Below, one piece after another: positions 1 to 9,467 of a stretch of DNA of 64,000 nt. Within the stretch, counting starts at the first letter, position 1, and every line of letters starts with the position of its first letter. The DNA comes from Zygosaccharomyces rouxii (Eukaryota > Ascomycota > Saccharomycetes > Saccharomycetales > Saccharomycetaceae): contig NC_012991.1 of assembly GCF_000026365.1 (NCBI RefSeq), forward strand, positions 744,001-808,000. Reading direction: 5' to 3'. The notes below the pieces were generated by a model, which was given only the letters and a program-made list of their open reading frames with translations, had not been told where the DNA came from and did not search any database. Both the position numbers and the translations under genes were made by a program.

Positions 1-1121
1 CCGTACAACCGCAATCCAATGTCACCAAAGGAAGTTACACCAACGACCTCCTTGGCTCTGATCAAAATATAATAACACCAAAACGAATATAATCCAAAAA
101 ATAACAACATGACTATACTGAAGAATAACCCACCGTTAGAAAAGGCATGTGGTAGGAAAAGGACACCAGTACCAATGAATGATTTCAATAACAACAAAAA
201 TGCTTTTGAAGTTGGCGTAATACCAACTTTAACAGCCGCGGTAGCAGAGGTAGCAGCATGGCCATTTTCCTCCAAAAGTAAGGAAGCTCTCTCCCCCATA
301 TTTTTGGGTAACTTTACGTCTTCTGGCAAGAAGTCATCTTCAAAGGATTCACCAGCAAAATGACCATAAACGTATAGAAATTCCAAAAAGTTTCTCGTCA
401 AAAAAGGAATTTGATCAATATCGTTCTCACCAGCGAGCCCATCTTCCAAATCTTCAATTGGGGAGCTCATTGAAGAATTGGGTTGAGAACCATAGTCCCT
501 TGGTTGCTGCTGTTGTTGTCTCATCTTGTTAACAATAAATTCTCTTCTAAATCCACCAGGAACGTTAAGACCGCTAGCGGTTGACTGTCTTCTTTGGCGC
601 TCCGATTCCAAGGGTACATCTTCCATTGACTTTGCACCTTTCGAAGTCTTATCACAGTCTTTATTGGCCAATTTGTAAATGTCTCTAACGATATCACCTC
701 CTGCGCATGAAAGTTTCCCATCTTGACTCTTACCAACAGATTCAGTATCTGAATTAGAATGATTACTCCTGTGATCCATCACAACAGTACCACTAGTGGC
801 AGATTGACTCCTGGTACTTGTTCTTGAATCCTTTCCCATATTATTTGTCAAATAGTTCTTTCTAAAGCTGTTAAGGATCTCTTCATTCTTCTCTGGATGC
901 TCAATCTTAAAATTTGGCGAATCAATATCGATCATCGCATGAGAATCAATGCTTTTACCCAGTTTGGATCCTTGTGCCACTGGAATTGATCTTGATAAGG
1001 AAGTCTTCCTGCCCTGCAATGATCCGGCGACTAAGGCAGAAGATCTCCTACCATTTGGAATAGTAATAGCTGTCTTGGGAACCAATAATGGTTCTTCCAT
1101 TGATCTACGACGTGAACTCAT
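1..1121 (-). CDS. AVT4: Vacuolar amino-acid exporter Avt4/Avt3-like, N-terminal part (runs off the window)
   Basis: The reading frame opens at an ATG at 1121-1119 (MSSRRRSMEEPLL...) and stays open to base 1, about 373 codons, so the C-terminal half lies outside. A long hydrophilic Ser/Asn/Gln-rich N-terminus is followed from about residue 305 by the first membrane segments, with the motif KSFIGTGVLFLPHAF and then a segment ending VVGVTSFGDIGLRLY. These are typical of the AVT3/AVT4 amino-acid/auxin permease family. In S. cerevisiae these proteins (about 690-710 aa) export neutral amino acids from the vacuole. It lies next to POL1 in the same orientation, as AVT4 (YNL101W) does in S. cerevisiae, which favours AVT4 over AVT3. 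In a pre-duplication genome it would be the single ancestor of both. Confidence 0.9.
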   Translation of the reverse strand, partial: MSSRRRSMEEPLLVPKTAITIPNGRRSSALVAGSLQGRKTSLSRSIPVAQGSKLGKSIDSHAMIDIDSPNFKIEHPEKNEEILNSFRKNYLTNNMGKDSRTSTRSQSATSGTVVMDHRSNHSNSDTESVGKSQDGKLSCAGGDIVRDIYKLANKDCDKTSKGAKSMEDVPLESERQRRQSTASGLNVPGGFRREFIVNKMRQQQQQPRDYGSQPNSSMSSPIEDLEDGLAGENDIDQIPFLTRNFLEFLYVYGHFAGESFEDDFLPEDVKLPKNMGERASLLLEENGHAATSATAAVKVGITPTSKAFLLLLKSFIGTGVLFLPHAFSNGGLFFSIVMLLFFGLYSFWCYYILIRAKEVVGVTSFGDIGLRLY

Positions 1122-1215
1122 TCAGCACTCTTGTCTATTTTGCTCGATAAATAATGATAGTGGTAAATGACTATAATTGTTTGATCGATTGCTGATTATA
1201 TATATGAGACAGATG

Positions 1216-1422
1216 TTACAGATTTCTCTGGCCCCAGATGAATTTCAGTTCCCAAAGTTTCTTTATGTTACTAGGAGCGAGATTTCTCATCCAACGGTCA
1301 AAGAATCCTTCTAAAGGATTTCTTAGTTTCAAGTTTTCGTTATCTTCCTTATAAACAACTCTGACGGTTTCTCCTTCAAGATGAACCTTATCGATCTTCG
1401 CAAACAAATAAATAACCCCCAT
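1216..1422 (-). CDS. Small unrecognised protein of 68 aa between POL1 and AVT4
   Basis: An ATG at 1422-1420 opens a 68-codon frame ending at 1216. It starts about 90 nt after the POL1 stop and ends about 95 nt before the AVT4 start, on the same strand. The composition looks like a real folded or membrane-associated peptide: a hydrophobic start (MGVIYLFAKID), then a basic, tryptophan-containing half with FFDRWMRNL and KKLWELKFIWG. An in-frame stop lies 14 codons upstream, so the start is well bounded. I do not recognise the family. The short length and the hydrophobic start followed by a basic Trp-rich tail would fit a small mitochondrial protein, but that is inference. It could also be a chance ORF in the AVT4 5' leader. 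Confidence 0.45.
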   Translation of the reverse strand: MGVIYLFAKIDKVHLEGETVRVVYKEDNENLKLRNPLEGFFDRWMRNLAPSNIKKLWELKFIWGQRNL

Positions 1423-1514
1423 CGGGAGAAAGATGCAACAAGAACAAACAGCCTCAAAAATTTAAATGTCATGATTTACAACACGTATATCAATCGAACA
1501 ATACTGTCAATTGT

Positions 1515-4500
1515 CTATTTAGCCGGGGTCATAAAATCGAATATGTTGCTCATATCAACGTATCTACGCCCGCAGTCACCTAAATACTTCTGTACAACGC
1601 CGCGACCCACATCTAAGTAGTCTCTATTTTGTTCACTTAGCGCCTTGATAGAAGAATCCGTCAGTAGGTCTCTTGGGAAATCTGTATCACCTTCTACATA
1701 CAACGGTTTTAGTTGCTGTCTTTTGTTCTTTTCGCAATCGAACAGGGAATCGAAATATAACAGTTGATTGTAGAGCTGCTTGTCGCTGTATCGGTAGTGG
1801 ACTACACCTGTGCAGCCGTCATTCAAGCAACGTTTACCAAAAACTGAAATTTGTCGTCTAACGCTGTTATTACAAGTACGGTCGTCACACTGCACCCATC
1901 CAGCGTAGTACAGTGAAATGTGTAATCTAATGCATCTTTCCAATTGGCATGTCAATTGCAATGGTGTAAACAGATGGTTACAGTGCTTGCACTGTAGACC
2001 ATTGTAACACATCATATAATGGTTCGAAGAAGCAATACCACCAAAAGGAAATTCTTGATCACATTGTGGGCATCTAATTTGGAGAGGTTGTACATCTCTA
2101 AACCTCTCCGCATCAGGTATAGTAGTTTCAAGTGGTTGCAACGAGTCGATTCCACCAGCACTATTTTCAGCCGTTTGTCCTCTGTTCAAGTACCGCCTGG
2201 TATCCAACCCCAGGGATTGAGTTAGCCGCACAACGTCAAAACTCTCAATTCTTTCAAGAAGTCTTTCCACCGGGGCAAATATCTGTTTCTCGAGATAATA
2301 AGCAGGATCGGGCCTTAAATTATTGCCTTTGACCATGACTTCATTTAGGGCACGCGCTCTTTCGGGTACTGGTGGTATTTCCTTGTCTTCTAATTCAGAA
2401 TTATCTTGCTTAGTGATTACAAACGTTATCACAGTACCTGCTTTGACGACTCTACCGACTTTCCTCATTCTTAGTGCTACTTGCACAGCTGGCATGCTTT
2501 TACCGTTAGGATAAGAATTGGGATCTTTTGATAACTTTGTATTAATCTTGTACTTGTCAACTCTTATTTCATTATTCTCCATTTGAACTCTAACACGCTC
2601 CAAATACTCATAAATATCAGACAATGCCTTTTCTGAATCATCCTCTGACAAAACTGTATTCAATACGTGAATACTCACATCTCTAGATAGTGGACAGAAT
2701 TCACGTCTTTTCATATCTAAACCTTTCACTTCCAAAATGGTACGTTCATTTCCCTCTTTATCTAATGAGACAGTCAATGCAGCATATTTTTTCTTGGCAT
2801 GAAGTAACAGTTTTTTAAAGACATTGTCAATATCGATTTCTAACAATTTGTAGCGCTCATTGACCAACTTCTTAAACTCGTTTCCTACTTTAATAGCATC
2901 GGCATAATTATCACATTTACTGTCAATCATGACCGAATCTGTATCACCGTATACCACAGTAAGTTCTAAACTTTCAGCCAATTGCCTTGTATTCATAAGA
3001 ATCTCACGACCTTTGTTGGTGACAAGCATGGCTAAAGGTTTGGCATAAAATCTACTATTCACATAACCCAAACAACCGTACATGGAGTTGGCGGTTAGCT
3101 TTAACGCCTGCTGTTTAATGTCACATTGGGTACGCTTATGAGGATCCCTTTCAGTAGCCATGATCTTTTTCACTTCACGACGACGTTGCACTAAATTGGC
3201 CAATAATCTTGGTAAAACTCCCTTACCTCCGTCATTGGAAGGAACCTCAGGAAGCTCATCAGTATCTTCTAAATTTCTATCCACAGTTGTAAAACAAATG
3301 TTAAATTCTTGAATGATGGATGGGTACAATGAATTGAAATCCATCACTAGAACATAATTCTTGTGTAGACCTTTTTCAGGTTCGAAGACCAGACCACCTT
3401 GATATTTAGCCTTCTTCGAAGACACAACAGGATCGCCATTACCGGAATCACCATCAGGAGCACCAGTAGTGTCTGGTCTTTTCGAAGTCCTATTCCTTGA
3501 ATTTTCTTTATCTGGCAAAATGTATCCATTTCTCGAGAATTCATGAAGCAGAATATATTCATTTCTACCAGCTCTAGTACCGCCCAGAGTCTGAGACCAA
3601 GCATTACCAGCCAAATTGGTCAATTGTTTCGTTAGAGATAGTAATTGAATTCTAAAGGAGATTTCAGCAATTATCATTGAGTTTTTAATATTTTCTCTTA
3701 ATGCCATTGCCATTGTGTCGGCATCTTCTCGATAATGTGGGTTTTGATAATTAATATCAAGAGGTGTAGAATCTTTACCACAGGCAACTAGATACATCTC
3801 TGGAAGATCCCATGTTTGGCACTTAGGGGTCAAAGATTGACCCATGTCATTAGCAATATCACACAAAAGTCTACCTGCTATTAGTTCTTGTATGAAGAAA
3901 TGAATCAAATTGGAATTATTCTTACCAAATCGGTCAGGCCAAGCTCTTCTAGCACGACGTCCCAATGCACTGAACGTAGGGATGTTCAACTCGTGAAGCC
4001 TATGGACCAATACATCTAATTGTAAGGATTCTAGACGGTGTCCTATGAGTATATCAGGATCTGACCTCAATAAAAGAGCACAGAAACATGATAATAGGAT
4101 TTTCTCATTATTGCAGAAACGAACTTGACCCTTCAATTTTTGATCAGCAATACCTTTCAACCCGGAAGGGAAACTGGATCCTACAGGTGGCCTTACCAAT
4201 GTGGTCACATCGTTTGGTTGTAAGTCTTCTGGGATCGGAGAATCAACCGCAATACCCCTGTATGAAGAAAGAGTTATGGCAACGATCTCTTGTTTGTTCT
4301 CTTTAACATTCATAATGGTTTGAATTGTTAATGAAACCCCATTGAGCTCGGGTATATTTTTGGCATCTAAGGGTTTAACATTCTGAGGTCTATCAACCGC
4401 CAACTCAACGCTACAATTAGAGGCATTCTGTAGAGCAGAAAAATCACCATTCTTAATTTCTAACCAGCAGGGCCCCATAATCTTATTCTGAACTACAAAA

Positions 4501-5885
4501 CTCTCAAAGGCACTACTTTTACCGCCAAATACGTGATAAAAAGTATCACTAGAAAGATCTGGAGGTATAGTTTCGTATTTGCATTTTGGTGTATTTATGG
4601 GCATCAATACCTTCAAATAATCAGCTTCACGAGGAATATCCGGGAGCTCAAATGCATATTTCATCTTTTCACTCTTAGCGCGAATATTGTCTAACCCATA
4701 TTTACCCATTAGCAGCGGGATGATTTCATCATGAACGTCTTGAGGAGTCTTGTCTTCACGTGGCAAAATATACAGCTCCCTGCAGATTCCATTGATTTGA
4801 ACCATTCCAGAGACCAATGATCCATCTCTTGCTTTAATTTTACCGAATAGCACTAGAGTATTATCCACTTCACAAAAATCTAGCCAGAACATTTGGAAAC
4901 TTTCTGTTTCTGGATCTACAATCTGATCCTTACCCAACTTACCTGTGGATAAGTTCAATGGCTCTGGTGAACTTAATCGTTGTGATTGTGAACCTGCTTT
5001 ACTACTACTCTGTGGTGTACCTGGTGCTACTACAGGAGAAGCTAAAAAATTCGATTTTGAGCTTAAATTGATTTCTCTTTTAGCCGCTACTCGCTTAACG
5101 GGTCTTCTACCAACAAAAATATCATCATCACTTTCATCATCATCATCATCATCATTACTTTCTTTATTATCATTTTGTAGTCCAGAACTTTTGGGAGCCG
5201 TGGGAGAGCTACCTATATCTTTAGTAGGTTCAGCATTTAAGTCTACTTGACTTCTTTTAATACTACGTGGTTTTAGTGGTGAAGAGTTCATTTCAAAATC
5301 TTCATCAGCATTATTTTCCAAATCCACCTTAAGTCTCTTGTTAGAAACTTCTTGAGACGCTGGTATATTCCTTTTAACACTAGTATTATTACGATTGATA
5401 CTAGGTGGTGAAAGTACTGGCCTTATATGAGTAGGTTTTACCATAGGTTCATTTTCATATTCACCCAATATATCATCAAATTCATCAATATCTTTGGCTT
5501 TCTTTGTGGGTTTATTCAACTGTACTGATGCCCGTTGTAATCGAAGCATATCACCTATATTCCTTTCACTGCTGCCATTATTATTATTAGCACTTTTAGC
5601 TTTAGTCTCCTTTGACTTTTTTCTGTTATTCACATTATCGTTTTCTATATCTTCATCGCTGTAGTGATCTTCTTCCACATCTTCTACACCACGGTCAACG
5701 TATCCAAAACCATCATCATCTTCAACAAAATCATCCTGAAGTAGTTCTTTGTACTTCATATGTCTGTATTCCTTCTCATCTATTTCATCATAGAGTCTAT
5801 CGTCATTACCATCGTTACCACTATTACCTCCATGAGATGCTTGCAACTTCTGCAACTTCCTTAACTTCTCAGCACGACTACTCAT
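1515..5885 (-). CDS. POL1: DNA polymerase alpha catalytic subunit
   Basis: 1456 aa (S. cerevisiae Pol1 has 1468). It extends RNA-DNA primers made with primase at origins and on the lagging strand. The family-B motifs are intact: DFNSLYPSIIQ near residue 848, KLTANSMYGCLGY near 927, and the catalytic YGDTDS near 978. Two C-terminal zinc modules follow, with CPQC/CKHC cysteines from about 1270 and CDDRTC/CLNDGC from about 1333; the second contacts the B subunit. Near residue 140 the segment FDDILGEYE matches the short Ctf4-binding peptide of Pol1. The start MSSRAEKLRKLQKLQ matches the S. cerevisiae N-terminus. The acidic low-complexity stretch around residues 240-250 is usual. MluI cell-cycle boxes lie upstream. 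Confidence 0.98.
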   Translation of the reverse strand: MSSRAEKLRKLQKLQASHGGNSGNDGNDDRLYDEIDEKEYRHMKYKELLQDDFVEDDDGFGYVDRGVEDVEEDHYSDEDIENDNVNNRKKSKETKAKSANNNNGSSERNIGDMLRLQRASVQLNKPTKKAKDIDEFDDILGEYENEPMVKPTHIRPVLSPPSINRNNTSVKRNIPASQEVSNKRLKVDLENNADEDFEMNSSPLKPRSIKRSQVDLNAEPTKDIGSSPTAPKSSGLQNDNKESNDDDDDDESDDDIFVGRRPVKRVAAKREINLSSKSNFLASPVVAPGTPQSSSKAGSQSQRLSSPEPLNLSTGKLGKDQIVDPETESFQMFWLDFCEVDNTLVLFGKIKARDGSLVSGMVQINGICRELYILPREDKTPQDVHDEIIPLLMGKYGLDNIRAKSEKMKYAFELPDIPREADYLKVLMPINTPKCKYETIPPDLSSDTFYHVFGGKSSAFESFVVQNKIMGPCWLEIKNGDFSALQNASNCSVELAVDRPQNVKPLDAKNIPELNGVSLTIQTIMNVKENKQEIVAITLSSYRGIAVDSPIPEDLQPNDVTTLVRPPVGSSFPSGLKGIADQKLKGQVRFCNNEKILLSCFCALLLRSDPDILIGHRLESLQLDVLVHRLHELNIPTFSALGRRARRAWPDRFGKNNSNLIHFFIQELIAGRLLCDIANDMGQSLTPKCQTWDLPEMYLVACGKDSTPLDINYQNPHYREDADTMAMALRENIKNSMIIAEISFRIQLLSLTKQLTNLAGNAWSQTLGGTRAGRNEYILLHEFSRNGYILPDKENSRNRTSKRPDTTGAPDGDSGNGDPVVSSKKAKYQGGLVFEPEKGLHKNYVLVMDFNSLYPSIIQEFNICFTTVDRNLEDTDELPEVPSNDGGKGVLPRLLANLVQRRREVKKIMATERDPHKRTQCDIKQQALKLTANSMYGCLGYVNSRFYAKPLAMLVTNKGREILMNTRQLAESLELTVVYGDTDSVMIDSKCDNYADAIKVGNEFKKLVNERYKLLEIDIDNVFKKLLLHAKKKYAALTVSLDKEGNERTILEVKGLDMKRREFCPLSRDVSIHVLNTVLSEDDSEKALSDIYEYLERVRVQMENNEIRVDKYKINTKLSKDPNSYPNGKSMPAVQVALRMRKVGRVVKAGTVITFVITKQDNSELEDKEIPPVPERARALNEVMVKGNNLRPDPAYYLEKQIFAPVERLLERIESFDVVRLTQSLGLDTRRYLNRGQTAENSAGGIDSLQPLETTIPDAERFRDVQPLQIRCPQCDQEFPFGGIASSNHYMMCYNGLQCKHCNHLFTPLQLTCQLERCIRLHISLYYAGWVQCDDRTCNNSVRRQISVFGKRCLNDGCTGVVHYRYSDKQLYNQLLYFDSLFDCEKNKRQQLKPLYVEGDTDFPRDLLTDSSIKALSEQNRDYLDVGRGVVQKYLGDCGRRYVDMSNIFDFMTPAK

Positions 5886-6619
5886 CTCTAATAGACTTCC
5901 AATTGGTATTACAAGAGAATGGACTAATTCCTGATAGCACAGAGCTTTCTTGACAGTGGAAAGTAATTGTAAAAATGGTCATGGCACTTCTACTGCGAAG
6001 ATTCGATGAGCTTATGAAACGCGTAAAGGGTAACGCGCAACGCGTAAAGTGTCAAAGTAAAAGTAATGGCGATGAAACGACCACATATATAAGAGTTCTA
6101 CGTTATAAGCCTTTCAACCTTGAACCGAGCATGGATTAAAACATTACCAATACTCCGCTATCATCGCATGCCTATTTCTTTTTCTATTCCCCCATCTTTA
6201 AGGACACTGCTCTCAACAACTGTGTACCCAGGAAAAGAATATCCAGGTTAGGGAATCCGTACCAGTCCAACAGTAGTTAGGTCTGTGAAAAGGTTTTCAG
6301 TAGCCATTTCAAATTATAACACGTCCTCTACACACGAACTCATCATTGTACATTTCTCGTCTGTTAAAGCATCTTAAAATAAAATCTTATGCGTAGAACC
6401 ACATAACCACTGAAAAGGCGCTGCTTTAGTAAAAGAATAATAATATCAATCCATTGCAACAATAGGAAACAAGTTTCACCTTAACAACTATTCCCTTAGT
6501 TACCATTAACTACTATTTCAACATCGCGGGTTCAAAAAAATGGGGCATTAAACCATACACAATTATAACATTAAATTTGAACAAATAACGTTGATAGAGA
6601 CAGATCATATAGGTCAACA
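5886..6619. other. Divergent POL1-VAM3 intergenic region
   Basis: 734 bp shared by two divergent promoters. The POL1-proximal part holds the MCB cluster and a TATA-like ACATATATAAGAG near 6083. The VAM3-proximal 400 bp is A/T-rich with nothing else that I recognise. I found no tRNA or snoRNA signature. Confidence 0.6.
6019..6045. promoter_or_regulatory. Pair of MluI cell-cycle boxes (MCB) upstream of POL1
   Basis: ACGCGT occurs at 6019-6024 and 6040-6045, with a near match ACGCGC at 6033-6038 between them, about 135-160 bp upstream of the POL1 ATG. MBF (Mbp1-Swi6) binds ACGCGT and drives G1/S expression of replication genes, POL1 included in S. cerevisiae. Confidence 0.85.
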
Positions 6620-7444
6620 ATGTCAAATTACGATTTGGAAGCTCAAAATGGTGATAATAGTACAGAGGTAGCTAGAAGTCTTATTGAAGAGTTAGCGGAA
6701 CAGCTCAAGAAACTGAGTAGGGAAACAATCAAAGTTGGTACTAAGAGGGATTCCATCGAAGTGAGATCAAATATTGAAACGGGACTTATACCTAATTGCA
6801 ATAGTATACGTCATAAAATTGAAAAAGAAAGCTGGGGGTCATCATCACAAGACCGAGTCATACAAGGTTCTAAACTGTATAATGATTTTGTTATGCTTAA
6901 AGGTGAATTACAAAAACTACAAAAAGATTATCGTGAATCCAAGTCAAAACATCCTTTGAAAAATGATAATGGTTCAGCTACAAAAGTGGTACGAGGAGAT
7001 CCTGAAAGTAATTATTTATCTATTCAAGTTAATGAACAGACACCTTTATTACAAGAAGAGGAACAACAAGAACGACAGCTGTTACAGCAACAACAGCAAC
7101 AGCAACAACAACAACTGTGGCAGGAATCGAATGCCAACCAAGATGAAGTAGATTTCCATACAATCATTCTAAGAGAAAGATCCCAACAGGTAACAAGAAT
7201 TCATTCTGCCGTACAAGAAGTTAATGCCATTTTTCGCCAATTAGGATCATTGGTAAATCAGCAAGGGGATCAAGTCGATGAAGTTGATGCAAATATTGGT
7301 CAGCTGGCAAATAATATGCAAAAGGCCAATTCTCAACTTCATAGAGCCGATCAAAATCAAAGGAAAAAAAATAGATGTGGACTAATCACATTAACTATTA
7401 TGGTTATATTTGTACTTATAGTTACACTTTTGGTTCTAAGTTGA
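6620..7444 (+). CDS. VAM3: Vacuolar Qa-SNARE (syntaxin) Vam3
   Basis: 274 aa (S. cerevisiae 283). Vam3 is the vacuolar t-SNARE that pairs with Vti1, Vam7 and Nyv1/Ykt6 in homotypic vacuole fusion and AP-3/CVT delivery. The start MSNYDLEAQ and the segments GTKRDSIEVR and ETGLIPNCNSIRHKIE in the N-terminal regulatory part resemble Vam3 rather than Pep12. PESNYLSIQVNEQTPLLQEE contains the acidic di-leucine AP-3 sorting signal (EQTPLL). A polyQ run follows at about residues 155-165, then the SNARE motif (ERSQQVTRIHSAVQEVNAIF to NMQKANSQL, about 190-240) with its central Gln in LGSLVNQQGDQ. A C-terminal membrane anchor ends the protein. It converges on MET4 with only 31 bp between the stop codons. 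Confidence 0.95.
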   Translation: MSNYDLEAQNGDNSTEVARSLIEELAEQLKKLSRETIKVGTKRDSIEVRSNIETGLIPNCNSIRHKIEKESWGSSSQDRVIQGSKLYNDFVMLKGELQKLQKDYRESKSKHPLKNDNGSATKVVRGDPESNYLSIQVNEQTPLLQEEEQQERQLLQQQQQQQQQQLWQESNANQDEVDFHTIILRERSQQVTRIHSAVQEVNAIFRQLGSLVNQQGDQVDEVDANIGQLANNMQKANSQLHRADQNQRKKNRCGLITLTIMVIFVLIVTLLVLS

Positions 7445-7475
7445 CAAGAGTCTATGTCATTTAATGTATATTTAC

Positions 7476-9467
7476 TTATTCATCATTTGAACCATTAATC
7501 TTATCCATTATTTGTTTTCTAATACTTTCCGCCTTTTCAATTCCTTCTAGTTCGCCACTTGATCGAACTAGATTTTTCAACAATTTGTTTTCCATCTCTA
7601 ATGTGTGAATCTTTTGCTGTAGTGAAATAGCTAATTCACTCAACTCAGTTACGGAATTTTCCAATTCTCTTTCTTTTACTTTTCTTCTTTGATGTGTTTT
7701 TTGAACCTGAGCTGATGTAGCACTTGTTGTTGTCGATGGTGGTGAAATCGCCACACCGTTAGAAACATTTCTTCTTTTCGCATTAGATGATGATGATAGG
7801 GCTTCTTCTGTGGATTTTGATCTTTTCAAAGGTCTTGATGACGTAGGGTTGATAATTTCAGTATCTTCTTCTTCCTCATCTTCTTCAAATTCGATTCCAC
7901 TAATGGAATGTTCCCTCTTAATTCTTCCTTGGCCTCCGTCTTGTGATTCACTTCGTATTGGATCTCCGCCTTGATCATGCGTACGTGGATCCAATTGTAA
8001 GAGTGATTCGACAAATCCCTGTTGATCCCGTTGTAGCTGCTGCTGCTGTTGTTGTTGTTGTGACCTAGAATCTCGCGACAGAATACCTAATAGAAATTCT
8101 GCACCTCGAGATGCATCTTGGTCATTAACGTTATTAGGTTGAGATTCAATTGATACACTCTCTTCAGTATGTCGTTTCGACTTTTCTTGCTCGTGGTGTG
8201 CAATAATTGCAGCAATTGCATGGATTTGTTCTTGATTAAATCCACTGTTTACCAAAGTTCTATGCGCACCGGGCGGGACACTGACTCTTGGTAACAATGC
8301 CACTAATGTAGATGTCGGTATGGTGGAATAATCAGGAACATGAATTTGAGGACGAGTTTGATTCGAGGCAGCAGCCGCTGGTACTTGAGGATCAGATGCT
8401 ACAGATACAGAATCTGAAGGTCTCGATGTAGTAGTAACTGGGCTAGCTGAAACGGAATACGGTTGCATGACTTGAGAGGCTAATATATTGCTCAAAGGTG
8501 ATGGAACGTTCGGAGTATGCTGTGGAAATCTCGGACTTCTCGTATCATCATTAGCACCGGCAGGAGCACCACCACCATTACCGCCCGAAACAATGTCTAC
8601 ATTGGTAAAACCACCGTGATCCTGCAAAGGTGATCCAGTCACACTATTGGAGGTTACATTACTGGTAGTATTGGCGTTATCCTGGTTACGTGATGATGAT
8701 GACGCTTCTTCGTGTTGTTGTTGTTGTTGTTGTTGACTCTCTGCGTCCCTTTTCTCTCTAGATTTGGAACTAAATCTCGATTTACTGTGGTCGTACTGCG
8801 ACGTCAGAAACGTATTACGTCTCTGAGTAAGAAAATGCGCACTTCTTCTACCTGTTCCCTGCTGTCTCTCGCTGTTGTCATTGTTATTTGCATCATTGCC
8901 ATCTTCAAATTCACGAGGATTACCGTACAGATCATTATCATTATTGTCAGGATTATTGTTATCACTATTACCGCTAACAGCACCACTGATGCTCTGTCTC
9001 TGTCTCTTGTCTTCATCAGGGAAAATAAACGAATCATCCGCAAATGCACTAAGTTCTGCCGCCAGCCTTTCATCAAATCCTAGTCCGCTCTCATTTAAAC
9101 GTTGACCATTACTACTACTATTGCCGCCCAACGCCATCGCCGTAGAATCACTTCCAGGATCTTGGAGTATCCATGAATCTAAATTCGCGAAATCTTGTTC
9201 CAGCGATGGCATAAAATTATCAACGTAAGCTAACTGCTCTAAAAGTATACTTGGTGTAATATTACTATTATTTTGACCACTTGACTGCTCCTCAAACATT
9301 TGCATTGGTTCCTGTGATAACAGAGATGACGGCTGTATAGAATTTATTGGATCAGGACCAGCTCTATCTCTTCCATTATTATCGTCATCGGTGTGGCTAT
9401 CACCACCAAAAAGGTTCCTGAATTCGGAGCGGTAAGTGGACCCATCAGCTCCACCTTCGTTACTCAT
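7476..9467 (-). CDS. MET4: bZIP transcriptional activator of sulfur metabolism
   Basis: 663 aa from the first ATG at 9467; the frame extends upstream only through a TTG. Met4 activates sulfate-assimilation and methionine genes when recruited by Cbf1/Met28 or Met31/Met32, and is restrained by SCF-Met30. Visible features: N-terminal STYRSEFRNLFGGD, then SILLEQLAYVDNFMPSL at about 70 and ELSAFADDSFIFPDEDK at about 136 (the conserved activation/ubiquitin-binding part), HFLTQRRNTFLTSQYD, and a C-terminal zipper at about 592-640 (ENSVTELSELAISLQQKIHTL). The basic region before the zipper (HQRRKVKEREL) is degenerate, as expected because Met4 does not bind DNA alone. Two polyQ runs are encoded by CAG/CAA repeats. 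S. cerevisiae Met4 has 672 aa. Confidence 0.95.
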   Translation of the reverse strand: MSNEGGADGSTYRSEFRNLFGGDSHTDDDNNGRDRAGPDPINSIQPSSLLSQEPMQMFEEQSSGQNNSNITPSILLEQLAYVDNFMPSLEQDFANLDSWILQDPGSDSTAMALGGNSSSNGQRLNESGLGFDERLAAELSAFADDSFIFPDEDKRQRQSISGAVSGNSDNNNPDNNDNDLYGNPREFEDGNDANNNDNSERQQGTGRRSAHFLTQRRNTFLTSQYDHSKSRFSSKSREKRDAESQQQQQQQHEEASSSSRNQDNANTTSNVTSNSVTGSPLQDHGGFTNVDIVSGGNGGGAPAGANDDTRSPRFPQHTPNVPSPLSNILASQVMQPYSVSASPVTTTSRPSDSVSVASDPQVPAAAASNQTRPQIHVPDYSTIPTSTLVALLPRVSVPPGAHRTLVNSGFNQEQIHAIAAIIAHHEQEKSKRHTEESVSIESQPNNVNDQDASRGAEFLLGILSRDSRSQQQQQQQQLQRDQQGFVESLLQLDPRTHDQGGDPIRSESQDGGQGRIKREHSISGIEFEEDEEEEDTEIINPTSSRPLKRSKSTEEALSSSSNAKRRNVSNGVAISPPSTTTSATSAQVQKTHQRRKVKERELENSVTELSELAISLQQKIHTLEMENKLLKNLVRSSGELEGIEKAESIRKQIMDKINGSNDE

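Noticed and set aside
5612..5953. Plus-strand ORF of 113 codons opposite the POL1 N-terminus
   Set aside because: A His/Tyr-rich shadow of the acidic POL1 coding sequence, with no independent support.
6520..6560. tRNA-like GGGTTCAA stretch
   Set aside because: It resembles part of a T-loop, but there is no matching stem, A box or acceptor stem around it.
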